Below are positions 33,421-44,479 of a stretch of DNA of 64,000 nucleotides, in pieces. The stretch lies in contig OZ026608.1 of assembly GCA_964020085.1 (NCBI GenBank), positions 6,499,679 through 6,563,678 of the forward strand, in the 5' to 3' direction. Position numbers and translations under genes: made by a program. Positions within the stretch are counted from its first letter, which is position 1, and each line of letters opens with the position of its first letter. A model generated the notes under the pieces. The model searched no databases, was not told where the DNA came from, and saw only the letters and a program-made list of their open reading frames with translations. This stretch comes from Micromussa lordhowensis. Lineage: Eukaryota > Cnidaria > Anthozoa > Scleractinia > Lobophylliidae.

Positions 33421-33786
33421 CTATCATATGCTTATAATATACATGTACGTGTAATAAAGTGGAAATTTTGTGTCTTCGTTATATCTTCCTAATATACATG
33501 TATGTAGTAGGAGGCATGGATTTACATTAATTATGTAATTACATAGAGGTAATGTATATTCCAGCATCATGACATATACAGAAACAACCGAAATTATGGC
33601 CGTGAATTAGAGTGAAGAATCCACCATGCGTGATCGAGACAGGTAACCTACTGGTAATGTAATCTGGGACAACTAAGGAATTGAACACAAACAATCCCTT
33701 GAACTTTGCACAGCAAAGGCAGCCATTACCAAGTAGATCAAAGATGTTACAGAATACGTTTTGTTTTCTCGGAAAAAGAATTCTGT

Positions 33787-34307
33787 AGGCCGATTTACAT
33801 GGTACGACTTTGTCACATGCGTCAAACTTAGGACAGGCCTACGACGCGAATTGTTTCATGTAAATGAAACCTACAACTCACTTATGACTGTTGTGTACGT
33901 CCAAAAATGTCATAGGATTTTAAAACATATTATAAAATGCTGCAACAATCATAGCCGAAATCGATAGAAATGACATGTTTTGTAACAAATTTCTACTGAG
34001 TGGGAGACGAAAGGGAAGTTTTCTTGCGTCAAAATGTCGGACAAAGTTGTTGTTGACTGATATCACATGAAGTCGTTTCTTGAAAAGCACTGAACTGATT
34101 AAAGTGAAAAACTTCTTGTTAGAAAGTTTTTTTACAGCGCAGGACAAAATATTTGTTTGTCATTTGTTAAACTTTTGCTCCAAAAATCCTTTTTTGCATA
34201 TTTAATTTTGTCAGTGAAATTGTTGTGTGTATGTAAATGGTCCTAAGTGATGTTGCAGGCCTGTCGTACAGTCGCATGCAACAAAGTCGTATTGTGTAAA
34301 TCGGCCC
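33787..34307. mobile_element. MITE with ~36 bp inverted ends
   Basis: AGGCCGATTTACATGGTACG at the left and its near complement (GGGCCGATTTACACAATACG) at the right, continuing through ACTTTGTNNCATGCG. The first bases resemble those of the Harbinger-like MITE at 7744 (AGGCC at the left, GGGCC at the right in both). Flanking trinucleotides TGT/TAT do not give a clean duplication. Frames inside (33761-33967; 33920-34147 minus) are chance. Confidence 0.7.
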
Positions 34308-34434
34308 TATGAGATACTTTTGCATGACTGTCATGTCATGTTTTAAAATTAACTCAGCATGAATTCAACAGGCAAACAAAAGAAAAACTTAGGGTTATTG
34401 CAGGAATGGCTCTGGACACTTAGGTTTTTTTTTC

Positions 34435-34845
34435 TGGAACTGGATAAACTTCAAAGAATTCAAAACGCTGCCGCATGCCTTATCACTGTAACTAAATAAT
34501 ACAAGGACATTAAATCTGCCCTTCAAGAACTACACTGGCTTCCTGTTGAATCATAGATTATATTCAGACTTCTGCTCATCACTTTCAAGATTATCCATGG
34601 ACTTTGTCCAGCCTACTTGTCATCCCTCCTACAACAATACCACCCACAACGAAGCCTGCGCTCATCGTCTAAACTACTTTGTACTGTACCTACTGTGAAC
34701 TCTGTGATATACAGTGAACATGCCTTTTCTTTCTCCGCACCTATATTGTGGAACAGTCTACCGGATCCTATTAAAAATACAACATCTCTTTCATCTTTTA
34801 AATCCGCCCTCAAAACATTTGTGTTTCGGAAATTTTGTTTTTGAT
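34435..34845 (+). pseudogene. LINE (CR1/L2-like) ORF2 C-terminal remnant
   Basis: Encodes the conserved C-terminal tail of CR1/jockey-group ORF2: LQRIQNAAACLITVTK, ALQELHWLPVES, FKIIHGLCPAYLSSLL, SLRSSSKLLCTVPTV and FSAPILWNSLPDPIKN...SFKSALKTF. Stops occur near 34494 and 34552. A TTA/ATT microsatellite (about 34938-34972) forms the 3' tail. A 5'-truncated insertion, as is normal for LINEs. Confidence 0.85.
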
Positions 34846-34970
34846 TTATTCTATGAGGAACTGCACCTAGCTTTTATTTTTTATAATTGTAGTAATGTAA
34901 GCACATTGAATTTTCTAAATGAACCCAAAAAACTTAAATATTATTTATTATTATTATTATCATTATCATT

Positions 34971-35130
34971 AGATGATTAAATGAAAATATACAAGATTCC
35001 CTGCGACTCTGAGTTTTATGCGTATGCACTCATCAGGCAGATTTAATTTAAAGCATTAAATCTGCCTGATGAGTGCATACACATGAAACTCAGAGTCGCA
35101 GGGATTCTTGTATATTTCATTTAATCATCT
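34971..35130. repeat. 160 bp near-perfect palindrome
   Basis: Two ~75 bp arms: AGATGATTAAATGAAAATAT ... CAGATTTAAT and the inverted ATTAAATCTG ... ATTTCATTTAATCATCT, separated by about 7 bp (TTAAAGC, near 35050). Few mismatches. Lies directly after the LINE tail. Contains CACTCATCAGGCAGATTTAA on one arm. Confidence 0.93.
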
Positions 35131-35766
35131 AATTCTATACACCGCTCTACACAAACGTGTGTTGAGCACTCTTTAGCACTGTTTTCTACAATTTCTCATG
35201 ATGATGATGATTATTATTTTGATGATGATTGCTTTGCAAGACATTGTATCCCTGGGAGCTTGTCCTTTGGTAACCACTGTCTTTTACTCATACTAAATAT
35301 TTGACAATTGCTTTGCAGGGAGCATGAAACTTGGAGTAACAAATGTGTTTGAACTAGTCCAACTTCACAAATCTTTTTATCTTGCACTAACATGATATGT
35401 TAATGATATTTAGTGTTGCTAAGTGTGAGCAAACATGACTGGAAGCTGCATTAGTTACAAGTAATCTGAGCTGACATAAGCTTGGCCTTCTTCAAAATCA
35501 GTCCAACATCAAAACAAAATGTTCACAGCAATATTTAATTTCTTACATTGAGGGAAGTAAGCTTTGTATGGAGCAAAGATGGAGGTTATACTATTTGCAT
35601 CCCGGTTCACCATGACATCTAACATTGAGAAGCTCTCATTTGAAAATACCATCATTTGTGGAGTGATCTAACTTTTGGTTGGAGTGAACTGACTGGGGTC
35701 GAAATGACATTGGAGCAAAGTGACTGTAACCGTTAATTTGTGTATTTTATGCAACTCATATTGCAG
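35131..35766. other. End of the 25 kb intron
   Basis: ATG/GAT-rich low complexity at 35198-35230; otherwise nothing recognised. Acceptor CATATTGCAG at 35757-35766 ends it. Confidence 0.5.
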
Positions 35767-35914
35767 GTGTTCCATGGTAGCTCTGGACAAAATGACACAG
35801 TTAAACACAGCCTCAAGGAATATGCAAGTGCAAGATTCATACGGTTCCAGCCAACAGCTTACAAGAATAACAAAGCTCTGAGAGTTGAAGTTTTTGGAGT
35901 ACTTCTATCGGCAG
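35767..35914 (+). CDS. Receptor exon: F5/8 type C (discoidin) domain, C-terminal part
   Basis: Second part of the discoidin domain begun at 10148. VFHGSSGQNDTVKHSL, then ARFIRFQPTAYKNNKALRVE and VFG match the family's F-x-G-N-x-D ... ARYIRLxP ... LRVELxG. Conserved cysteines at the very end are not present in this exon (the start cysteine CPM was in the first part). Acceptor ATTGCAG|GTG, donor GGCAG|GTATTA. It begins in phase 0 and ends in phase 1, joining to either FN3 exon (G+TT, Val) in frame. Confidence 0.9.
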
Positions 35915-36009
35915 GTATTACTTTAACTTGGTGGTCAAACATAGCAAAGGCAGCTGGGTGTCTGGAAAACTCAAATAGCGAATAGTTGTGAATGCTGAAT
36001 ATGGAGATT

Positions 36010-36136
36010 ATTTCATGGAAAGTGCGCATACCGTATTTACGCAAGAGTTGTTGACGTATCAGAAAACAAACGAGTGAGTTTTCTGATACAAAAACAACAA
36101 GGACGTTAATACCATACAAAGCACTTTCCATGTTGA
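36010..36136. repeat. Foldback element downstream of the discoidin exon
   Basis: ATTTCATGGAAAGTGC at the left and GCACTTTCCATGTTGAAAT at the right, with TATCAGAAAAC / GTTTTCTGATA at the centre, give an imperfect hairpin about 127 bp long. Confidence 0.75.
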
Positions 36137-36584
36137 AATTCGTTTATTTTATACTTACTGAGATTTTCGCTTTCAACTTTCTAACAAAATTTATTTGCTT
36201 TTTCATTGAGCAGAACAATACACTCAGTGTTTTTATACACTGTATATAAGAATGTCTAATTTTGGAGCTGGGCTGTAGGTTCTTATATTTTTTTTGCAAT
36301 CTGAGGCTGAAGACATTCTTAAGATGTTCTTAAATTACATGGTGTACACTATTTCAGTAAATCAATGCGGACGTGACCAGGAAATCTATCAAAGTGCATT
36401 ACCTGCTGAGATATGGTATCAAGCTGCTTCCTGATATTTGCACGACTTGCTTGCTGTGATGCCACGTGCAAGATTTCTCGCCAACCAATACTGCAATGTA
36501 GCTACATTTGGCATTAGAAAATATAATAATACAGATAAGCAAAATAAAAACGTTCTTAATCGACTCAGAGCCTGAGGAATGTTC
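36137..36584. other. Intron without recognised content
   Basis: No exon or RNA structure recognised. A G+C-richer block at 36365-36500 may be a repeat fragment, but I cannot assign it. Confidence 0.4.
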
Positions 36585-36805
36585 TTATAATTGTAATATG
36601 CTGAGACAATATTTTAAGTAAGGATAAACTAGACTATAATACAAACAGTGTAAGGAAGTTTTGGGAAGGCAAAAACTTGACTTGTAAATAATACCTATAG
36701 ATTTTGATATTTTTCTGGAGACGCTAAGAATGAGGTTTCCATGAGAAATGTTCATCAAGGGTAACACCTAAAAATACTGTCTCTTTCACACAATCAATGT
36801 TATTG
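36585..36805 (-). pseudogene. LINE RT thumb-region fragment
   Basis: Minus strand reads KETVFLGVT, then SRKISKSIGIIYKSSFCLPK and LYYSLVYPYLKYC, the region between RT motif D and the C-terminal tail in CR1-like ORF2. It lies downstream of the LINE at 37432-40274, which lacks exactly this section. It is either a separate copy or a displaced piece. Confidence 0.75.
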
Positions 36806-37167
36806 TTATAATATAATAATGTAATATAATAGGTTTATTTAAAGTGCTACTATGATCAAATTTTTACCCCTTGAGTTTTTAGGTTAATCACATAGAATTC
36901 TACAAAAGATTAAAAATGCTGTTTACCGTTTACAAATATCTGCATTGGTTCAGGAGATCTTTAAGTTTGCAAAATGAGTAAAATATGCAAATGAGATACT
37001 GATGACATCATACACTCAACCAAATATTAAATGAAGTATATAAATAGCGCTATCTCGGTCAATTTGCAGCAGAAACCATTGAAACTTGGTAGCCTAATAG
37101 TTCTAAATGCAACACATCTACAGCTAGATGATATGAACTCAACAAATTGACCTCGCTCCCAATGGGT

Positions 37168-37240
37168 GGCTGCATAGCTCAGTTGGTAAAGCATCGCACC
37201 GGTATCGCGGACGTCACGGGTTCGAATCCCGTTGAAGCCC
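37168..37240 (+). tRNA. tRNA-Thr(GGT)-like sequence
   Basis: 73 nt fitting a cloverleaf: acceptor GGCTGCA / TGAAGCC (one mismatch), D arm GCTC-AGTTGGTA-AAGC, anticodon arm TCGCA-CCGGTAT-CGCGG, T arm ACGGG-TTCGAAT-CCCGT. The anticodon by position is GGT (Thr), but residue 33 is C rather than U and the anticodon stem has an A-C pair. A run of eight T (37243-37250) follows, as for Pol III termination. It may be a tRNA pseudogene or the head of a SINE family. Confidence 0.6.
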
Positions 37241-37431
37241 TGATTTTTTTTCAGGTTTCTTCTTTCCAGTTGCTTAAATTAGAAAATTCACTGCGATGAT
37301 CATTCTTCCCTTTCATCTATGACCGCAGTTCAAATATATGAATTATTTCATATAAACTTACATCATTGGCAAATTTGTCAGACAGGTATTTGGGTACAAG
37401 GTTATTTTCAGTTTTAAACATGAAAGATTTT

Positions 37432-39124
37432 AGCTGTTTGCACGTCTGTCAGCGAGGCTATTCCATTTAAGGGCATGAAGAATCGGGGCAGATCTGGCAT
37501 CCCAACTAGACCCTGTTATTATGCGTGCAGCCCTGTTTTGCAGTTTCTCTAGTTTTTGGCTGAGGCCATTTCCGATACAGCCCCAGACGGCACTGCAATA
37601 GATAGATCAAGTGTTTGCCTCCTTTGGCATGGTTTAAAAACCATAAAATTCAACTTTTTAAAGTTAATTGACAGCTTATTAGCTCGACACCACTGTGTTA
37701 ATTTACATTGTACACATTTCAGTGTTTAGAGAAAGTGAAGAAAGTGAATTAAAATCTTTGTGAGAAAAACATATATTTGTGTCATCAGCAAAAAGAATAA
37801 AGTCCACCACCTTTGACACATTGCAGAGATCATTTTATATAGAGCAGAAACAGGAGGGGGCCTAATATAGAGCCCTGGGGCACCCCACACTTACATGTAG
37901 TTTGGCAAGACTCAGATACCAGATACCATTAAATTCCACATAAATTGTTGTCTACCACTTAGATAGCCTTCGAACAATCTAAGTGCGGTTCCTCAAACAC
38001 CAAAATGCTCTAGTTTTGACATTAGAATATTATGATCAACTGTGTCAAAGGCTTTAGACAAGTCTATAAAGATACCAACTGCATATTTTCTATTTTCAAT
38101 AGCAGAAGAGATTTTATCGTACAAACAAGCTAAAGCGGTGGAGTGATGTTTGCGAAAACCATACTGATTATCAGAGAGAATCTTAAAAGCATTGAGAAAC
38201 CTTAGAAGACGATTGTATAGTACTCTCTCTAGAATTTTAGAGAATGTAGGTAAAACAGACACTGGTCTGTAATTTGTAAATATATCCTTTTCACCAGACT
38301 TAAATAAAGGAATAACACGAGCAATTTTCAATTGATTTGGTACAATACCAGAGGTGATGGATAAGTTAATAATGCTAGTAATATAGGGAAAATTATTTTA
38401 TCAATAGAATCTTTAATTAAGTTCATAGAAATGTTGTCGTGACCTACAGCCTTGCCTGAACGACAAGTACCACAATTTTTTCATCCTCACTTGCAACTTC
38501 TAGAAATATTGAATTGACTATAGCTTTGGGGGTAAAAAAGGACTATGCGATTTTTCAGATGCAGGAATTTTGCTAGCTAAATTATGGCCAATGTTAGTAA
38601 AATATTTACAAACAAAGATTAGCTATTTCCTTTGGATCGGAAATTTCCTGAGAATCTGACCTAAATACGGATGGTAAACCACGCTTACCTTTATTTCTAT
38701 TTAGGATTTCATTAAGAACTTTTCATATGGCCTTAACATTAGATTTTAGCTTGTCAATTTGTTTTTCATAATATAAACGTTTAGCAACTTGAAGAGAATG
38801 GGTAAATTTGTTTTTATAAGATTTGTATGCACTTTCATTGGAAAAGTTTGGGTTATTAAGTAAACACTTTTAGAAAATAACTCAAAGCAAATACACACAC
38901 TGATTGGTTTAAAACCGTGTTTCTATAACTCGATAGAAACACAGAACTTGCACGAGCTGTTGACGTAATGATGGCGCGAACAAAGAGAATTTACATTTTG
39001 ATGATCGAAGTAAACAAGTTGTTTTTCTTTTTCTTTGTCGTGGTATTTTCTAAAAGAAATAGAAAACATGTTCTCCATGTTCTTATCGAGTTATAGAAAC
39101 ACGAGTGAAAGTTTGGGAGAACTC

Positions 39125-39155
<31 letters not shown>

Positions 39156-40274
39156 CATGTTCCCACAGCATTTCTCGTTCTCCCAAACTTTCACTTGTGT
39201 TTCTATAACTCGATAGAAACACGGCGCATGTTTTCTATTTCTTAAATACAACATATTTTTTATTTTTTACGGATTTAGCAAGACCTTAGGTAAACCAAGG
39301 CTTATGAAGATTGAATTGTTTTGCTTTCATTCTTTTGAGTGGAAACCACCATCATAAATTGCAACATACTTTTCAATAAAGATTTTATAAGCACAGGATG
39401 GATCATCTAAACCAGGTAATTCAGCCCAGTTTATCGTACCTAAGTCATATCGGAAAAATGATAACAATCATCATCAAGCCAAGTCTCAGAAATCCCAATA
39501 ATAGGAAGTTTCACTTGAAGTTGGCTAAGGAAATTTGTAAGCTTATCAAATTTATTTGATATACTACGAATGTTCATGTGGAGAAAAGAAAGGCCTGATT
39601 CAAGGTTAGTACAGTTTAAGTTTAGGCAACTTTGTTCTTTGGCTAACATGTTTTTAAAGCTATCTTCTGTATAGTGTTCACAACTACTGTTTTCTAAAAT
39701 AATAAAAATTTAGGTCTGGGTCATTGTCTTTACAAAGACTAAAATTTTTATAGGACTCACATAACAAAGGATTAAACTTTAACTGAGCTAATCTATCAGG
39801 ATCAAAATTAATAGTACTGCCATTCATAAATTCAAACAGAGTTAGCTGAAATTGATCATTGTCTAAGTTATAAAATGGTAAGGAAGATAAACTAATCACC
39901 TGCTGGTTTATCACCAATGACTAATCGCTCAAGGATAAAATACGCAATTTTACCTGCCTGTTTAGCAGCTTTAAGCTTTAAGGAATTTGAGGCTCTCTCT
40001 TCTGTAGGGTTGCCGGTGATAGATCTTCGCTGATATAAACATTGGTTGGCTTCTCCCGCCTACATGTAGTTGTTGTTGAGTTCATCTGGCTTGATTTCTT
40101 CAGCTTCTCTTCTATTTGAGGAATTTGCAAAGCTAGTGACCTACATGTATCGTCTTGTTGGGTTTTTGCCCAAGCGTTTTTGTTCTGCCATTCCTTGATG
40201 TAATCTTCAATGGGTTTATCTAAAGTGATAAACCGGCTCAAACCTTCCACCAGTGTCTGGTAGCTAATTTGCAA
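37432..40274 (-). pseudogene. CR1-like LINE remnant (ORF1 tail, endonuclease, RT)
   Basis: Minus-strand order: ORF1-type sequence (40274-39978), a linker, APE endonuclease start (LSFLHMNIRSISNKFDKL and GISETWL, 39649-39440), RT N-terminus (38870-38340), RT core (NYRPVSVLPTFSKILERVLY, QYGFRKHHST, VGIFIDLSKAFDTVDH, 38290-38010), GVPQGSILGPLLF and FADDTN (37890-37770), then LEKLQNRAARIITGSSWDAR (37570-37450). Most of the endonuclease domain is missing, and the section between KPCQRRQT and the C-terminal tail is deleted. Frameshifts and stops occur throughout. A hairpin element (38890-39245) is inserted in it. Confidence 0.88.
38890..39245. mobile_element. Palindromic MITE-like element inside the LINE
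   Basis: GTGTTTCTATAACTCGATAG appears at both ends and internally. The centre GAACTCGAAAAAGCTGTGG ... CCACAGCATTTCTCGTTC is inverted around CTCGCCTGCGGCT. A related block is at 51770-51890 beside the Polinton-like fragment. The LINE reading frame resumes on each side, so this is a nested insertion. Confidence 0.75.
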
Positions 40275-41440
40275 GAAAACTGGTGCAAACTTATGGAAAC
40301 TTTACAATCTTCTGTGAATGAAGATCAAAGAGGCACCAACAACAGCATGAATGCTTTGCAAATTGACTGATTCATTTTGACAGCTGATTTCTAATTGGAT
40401 GAAATGTTTTTCCCACGTGTGAGAAAGTCCTTCACCATTGCGATTGGATGAAAAAATTTCTGTGTGGGTTTTTCGTGTGATCAATTCTATGTGAAAATCT
40501 CAGTAAGTATGAAATAAAGTATGACTATAGTCTTGAATAGTGCAAACAGTGATGAACAGTCACGAATAGTCATCACTAAATCCTCTTAGTCAACATCCAG
40601 AGACTTAAACTTGCTATAAAATTTTTGGATGTCTCTTTTTGTTAGTGTCTTCAGCAGCATTTTAATATCTGGCAATTAATGGCAATTCTTTGAGACAAGA
40701 ATTTTTAACAGAGATTTTCTTTAAGGTTTTTGACAGGTAAACTCTTCAAATATTCCTGACGACTTCATGGCAGCAAGTTAACCCACAAATTAATTAGATT
40801 AAACTTTGAAGTGACACAGTAGTTCTTTCCCTTTGAAACAGAATGATTCCTTTTGCGGTTCAAAGAGGTAGACTTAGGTTTCTCATAAAGTAACTGACTT
40901 TTTGTCACCAAAAATGCTCTCAGGCGTTGAGAAGGGTAATGTGACAAGGAAACTTCCCAAACTCTGCCAATTTCATGGCGTCTTATAAAATGTTTTCAGA
41001 TTTTCATGTGTTTGGCTGTTTCACCTTCAAAAATGTCTTCTCGTTTTTTAATGGGTTTTTGAAATCAATCTTAATTTGAAGTGGTTTCGTGGAATATCAA
41101 ACCAAAATTGTTGGCAACAGAATAAGACCATGATATTGCTTGATGATGTTTTAATTAAATTGGTTCTTGTTATAAAATGAGTCAAAAAAGTTATCCAGAA
41201 TCAACACCAATCTGCCATTTACCGTTAGCTACTATTACAGACTCCATGATGTTTAGCTGTCTGGCTGGGAACAGTTCCATGTAGTTCTAATAAAAAAAAG
41301 CAATTGATCGACTGTTAAAACCAAACCATGATAAATGTAATGTGAGATAGATGACACAGTTCCTAAGGTTTTTTTGTTTTTTTTGGCTGTACATTGTAAC
41401 CAAATAAAGTCGTTGGATTAACCTTATGATAATTGCTAGG
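40275..41440. other. Intron, possible LINE 5' region
   Basis: Minus-strand frames of 60 codons at 40302-40484 and 40765-40947 could be upstream LINE sequence, but I recognise no domain. Otherwise featureless. Confidence 0.35.
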
Positions 41441-41499
41441 AGTCCACTGACTGCTGCTACCTCCAGGGGCTTTTAATAAAAGTTGTTTGACATGGCTAC

Positions 41500-42060
41500 A
41501 AGTCACATTAGTGTGCAAATTTCTAAGGTACTGTGTGTCCAAAATGCAGCTGTTAGACTTGAATAATACAAACTTACCTAAGTACTCACACATAATGGAT
41601 GCTCTCTAGGAACTTCGCTGGCTACCTATAATATTGCTTATCAAATTAAGATTAAGATTCTTACATGTATACTTACCTTTAAATAAATTCATTGACTAGC
41701 ATCATACCGTACAACCTGTATTTGTTAGACAGAGGATTGGACAAGACCTCAAATTGTGGGAAGCTAAGCTGCCGATTGTGAACTAACAGTGCCTTGTTTC
41801 CAAATGTAAATGTAACCTGTGTGATGAAGGTTATGTTGGTTTCACACGCCGTCATCTTCACCAACGTGTTGAAGAACACAAAAGCTCTTCTTCATCAATT
41901 GGCAAGCATCTTTGTGACAAGCAATTCTTTAGTGTCTTAATGAAGTGCACGAATAAATTTGACTGCCTAGTCTATGTGAGATGTTTTTTATTCACGAACT
42001 GAGACCTACGCTCAATGTACAATCGGACTCAATTTGTGCTAAAGTTTTTAATTAGCTTTT
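41500..42060 (+). pseudogene. LINE tail remnant followed by a GIY-YIG domain remnant
   Basis: 41500-41780 reads, with several stops, like a degraded CR1 ORF2 tail (VQNAAVRLE, YRTTCIC). From 41790 the plus strand reads KCKCNLCDEGYVGFTRRHLH, then RVEEHKSSSSSIGKHLCDKQ and KCTNKFDCLVYV. This is a GIY-YIG nuclease-like segment of the type fused to Penelope-like or related retroelements (G-Y-V-G, R-x3-H, E-H). Ends with LRSMYNRTQFVL. Frames broken near 41960-42000. Confidence 0.65.
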
Positions 42061-42136
42061 CACTAGTTTTTCCTTCTATGTTTTTATTGTTTATTTACAC
42101 CTACTGAATTTGTACACTTCTAACATGCATATATAC

Positions 42137-42760
42137 AGTATTGTGCAAAAGTAATGCAAACCATAATCGTCGAATATCGCAAAAATCGCGATATATCGGC
42201 GATATTTAACGCTAATTAACCTCAAACGATATATTTAACAATTATCCTGCGAAATCGCGCGGAATATCGTCTGATACTTAGCCGACGAGGCCGTAGGCCG
42301 AGTCAGCTAAAATCAGACAATATTCCGCGAGATTGAGCAGGATAATTGTTTTAGTATTTAACAAATTGATAACAAAACAGCCTAAATCCTTGTAAATCTT
42401 TCTGTCGACATTTTCTCACTTCACTTTTTCTTCCCACGTACGAAGCTACGTATACAGCCGGATATCTGTTACCTACGGATGTCGGATATCAAGAGCATCA
42501 TGACCATATTTGGATAGTGTTACAATTTGTTGAATAATAACAAGCGATATATCGTAACAGTTATTGTTTTATTTCTCGGTAAGATATCGCGAGATATCGT
42601 TTATACTTTGCGATAAATCGTTTCCGTTCAGCAATATATCGTTCTCGCTTAGCGATATATATTTACCATTATGTTTTTACCATTCACTTGATAATGACTG
42701 AAGGACGGTCAAAACATCGTGTTTTACGGTTAATTTTTACCGTTAAAAGTTTTAAGAAAC
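42137..42760. mobile_element. Single transposon end plus CGATATATCG-rich sequence
   Basis: CAGTATTGTGCAAAAGTAAT after TA matches the ends of the element at 8724-9978. Then comes DNA full of CGATATATCG and GCGATAT words (42160-42660). I find no opposite end, so the element is incomplete or diverged. Confidence 0.6.
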
Positions 42761-43302
42761 CCTTACTAACAAGACTTAATAAAAGTTAAGAAAAAGAGCT
42801 CATACTCATTATACTCCAATAATAGCCCTCTAATAGAAGTTTCACAGGAGACAATGGACCCAACACTTGACAGCAGCAGCAGCAGCAGTAGCTTTTTTAC
42901 TTTTGCTGCAGTGGCTCTATGGACCTCCCAGCTGACCTGTGTGTTGTTACACTACTTAGTGTTTTTAAAAGCAAACTTAAGACATTTTTGTTTGGGTCAG
43001 CATTTTAATGAATTTTTAATGTATTGGTTTTATTTCCTATTTATTAATATTTAGTTATATATTTTTGTTATTTAGTCTTTGATGAATTTTTTGTAAGCCA
43101 TGGATCAGTGTATGTAAATAATATGAAAATTATTCAATAATTATTATTTAACAGCATTTTCATTTTACTAGATATCCTTAATTAATATTTTACCAAGTAT
43201 CCTATTTTAGATAATTTGGACATCCTCATATTGTGTTACCCTTAGGCAACCTTGACAGAATCTTTGGGGAGACCGCCAGCTTCTGACACTAGCATTACTG
43301 GT

Positions 43303-43505
43303 ATGGTGGGAGGCACAGTGTCCTCATAGTTAGTGTGCTTCTCTTTAGATTGAGCGGGCTAGGTTCGAGCCCTGGCCAGGGACATTGTGGTGTGTTCTCG
43401 GGCAAGACACTTTTCTGTCACAGTGCCTCTCTCCACCCAGGCGTACCATTGAAATTAATGCTGGGGATAACCCTGTGATGGACTAGCATCCCATTCAGGG
43501 GTGGG
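43303..43505 (+). mobile_element. tRNA-derived SINE, same family as 1098-1406
   Basis: Shares the B box GGTTCGAGCCCTGGCC, GGGCAAGACACT, CTCTCCACCCAGG and ATGCTGGGG...AACC.TGTGATGGACT with the first SINE. The 3' part is truncated. Confidence 0.78.
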
Positions 43506-43922
43506 GAAGAGAAAAATGCGTAAAAAACGGCAAATGATTGGCTAATTACCCCTTTTTATCTCTATGACAGCAAAATAATGAAATTCCTTGAGGGGGAGTG
43601 GGAGAGGACCTAGTCCTCACGCGCGTTTTTCGGGCGGTTACGGGTGGCAAGGGAAATTGGGGGTGGGTTTCCGAACGGGCGGTTACCGGTGGCATGGGAG
43701 TCAATGGGTAAAACAAGATAGAAACAGGGAACAGGTTTCTATTTCCTAAAATTAATGATAGAATCATCCACCGCTGTTTAACTCTTCTTTATAATGTCAC
43801 ATTCACATCTCATGCATGGCATATTGACTGATATGTTTCTTCATTTAAATACATGTAAATCAGCAAGTACTCATAGGTTTCCAGAAGAGAATTAGTTTAA
43901 ATTTCATATTATCCATTTCCAT

Positions 43923-44479
43923 TTCCTTCACTAGCTCTTAGCAACCCACTACCAATGTAGTTTCATAAAAATCCCATAAAATACTCGTAAAAGACCCGTG
44001 AATCTTTTTTCAGGGGCTATGATTATTGCAATGGAATTCTTTTTTCATGGGATTTTCCTCATGAAAACCCCTGAATCAACACCATGAAAAACTGTTAAAA
44101 TTGCAGGAAAACCCTGTGATTTCCTGTTAAAATATTCACAAGATTTTAATGGGTTTTCGTTTCATAGTGAACTTCTTTCTCACTGCAAAAACTTCCACCA
44201 GTATTGAAGCATCCTGGCAGTTACCACCAGCAGACTCCAGAAATAGAACCAGCACAGGATTTACATTGTACTACAAGAAGAAAGGTTCTTCAGGGCCATC
44301 AACCCAGATAAATATTAACACTGTATCCACTCTAACCAAAGTTGTCACTGGGCTTGATAAGTTCACAGAATATCAGTTTGACATGTTGGCATTCAGTTCT
44401 GTTGGTGATGGACCAAATGGTACTGTAATGTCACATAAAGCATCTATATATCTAATGTCTGTGAGAACAAAGGAAGATG
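43923..44479 (+). pseudogene. Dead FN3 exon copy 1
   Basis: Corresponds to the FN3 exons at 50017 and 58702. It keeps STSIEASWQLPPADSRN, the KKKGSSGPSTQININT stretch and the donor AAGATG|GTAAGT. Three changes disable it: the acceptor dinucleotide AG is AT (CATTTCCAT versus CATTTGCAG, at 43921-43922); about 224 bp (43946-44169) is inserted after the sixth codon or so; and a 21 bp partial duplication (ATAAAGCATCTATATATC region, about 44435) lies near the 3' end. The domain reading frame from 44170 remains open, consistent with fairly recent loss. Confidence 0.85.

Noticed and set aside
33041..33454. 137-codon open frame starting in the 3' LTR
   Set aside because: Encoded by the LTR end and the minisatellite; the peptide is just the repeat translated.
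43946..44169. Naming the insertion in FN3 copy 1 as a specific transposon
   Set aside because: The ends show only weak inverted similarity (TTTCATAAAAATCCC / GGGTTTTCGTTTCAT) and an unclear target duplication, so I left the family open.
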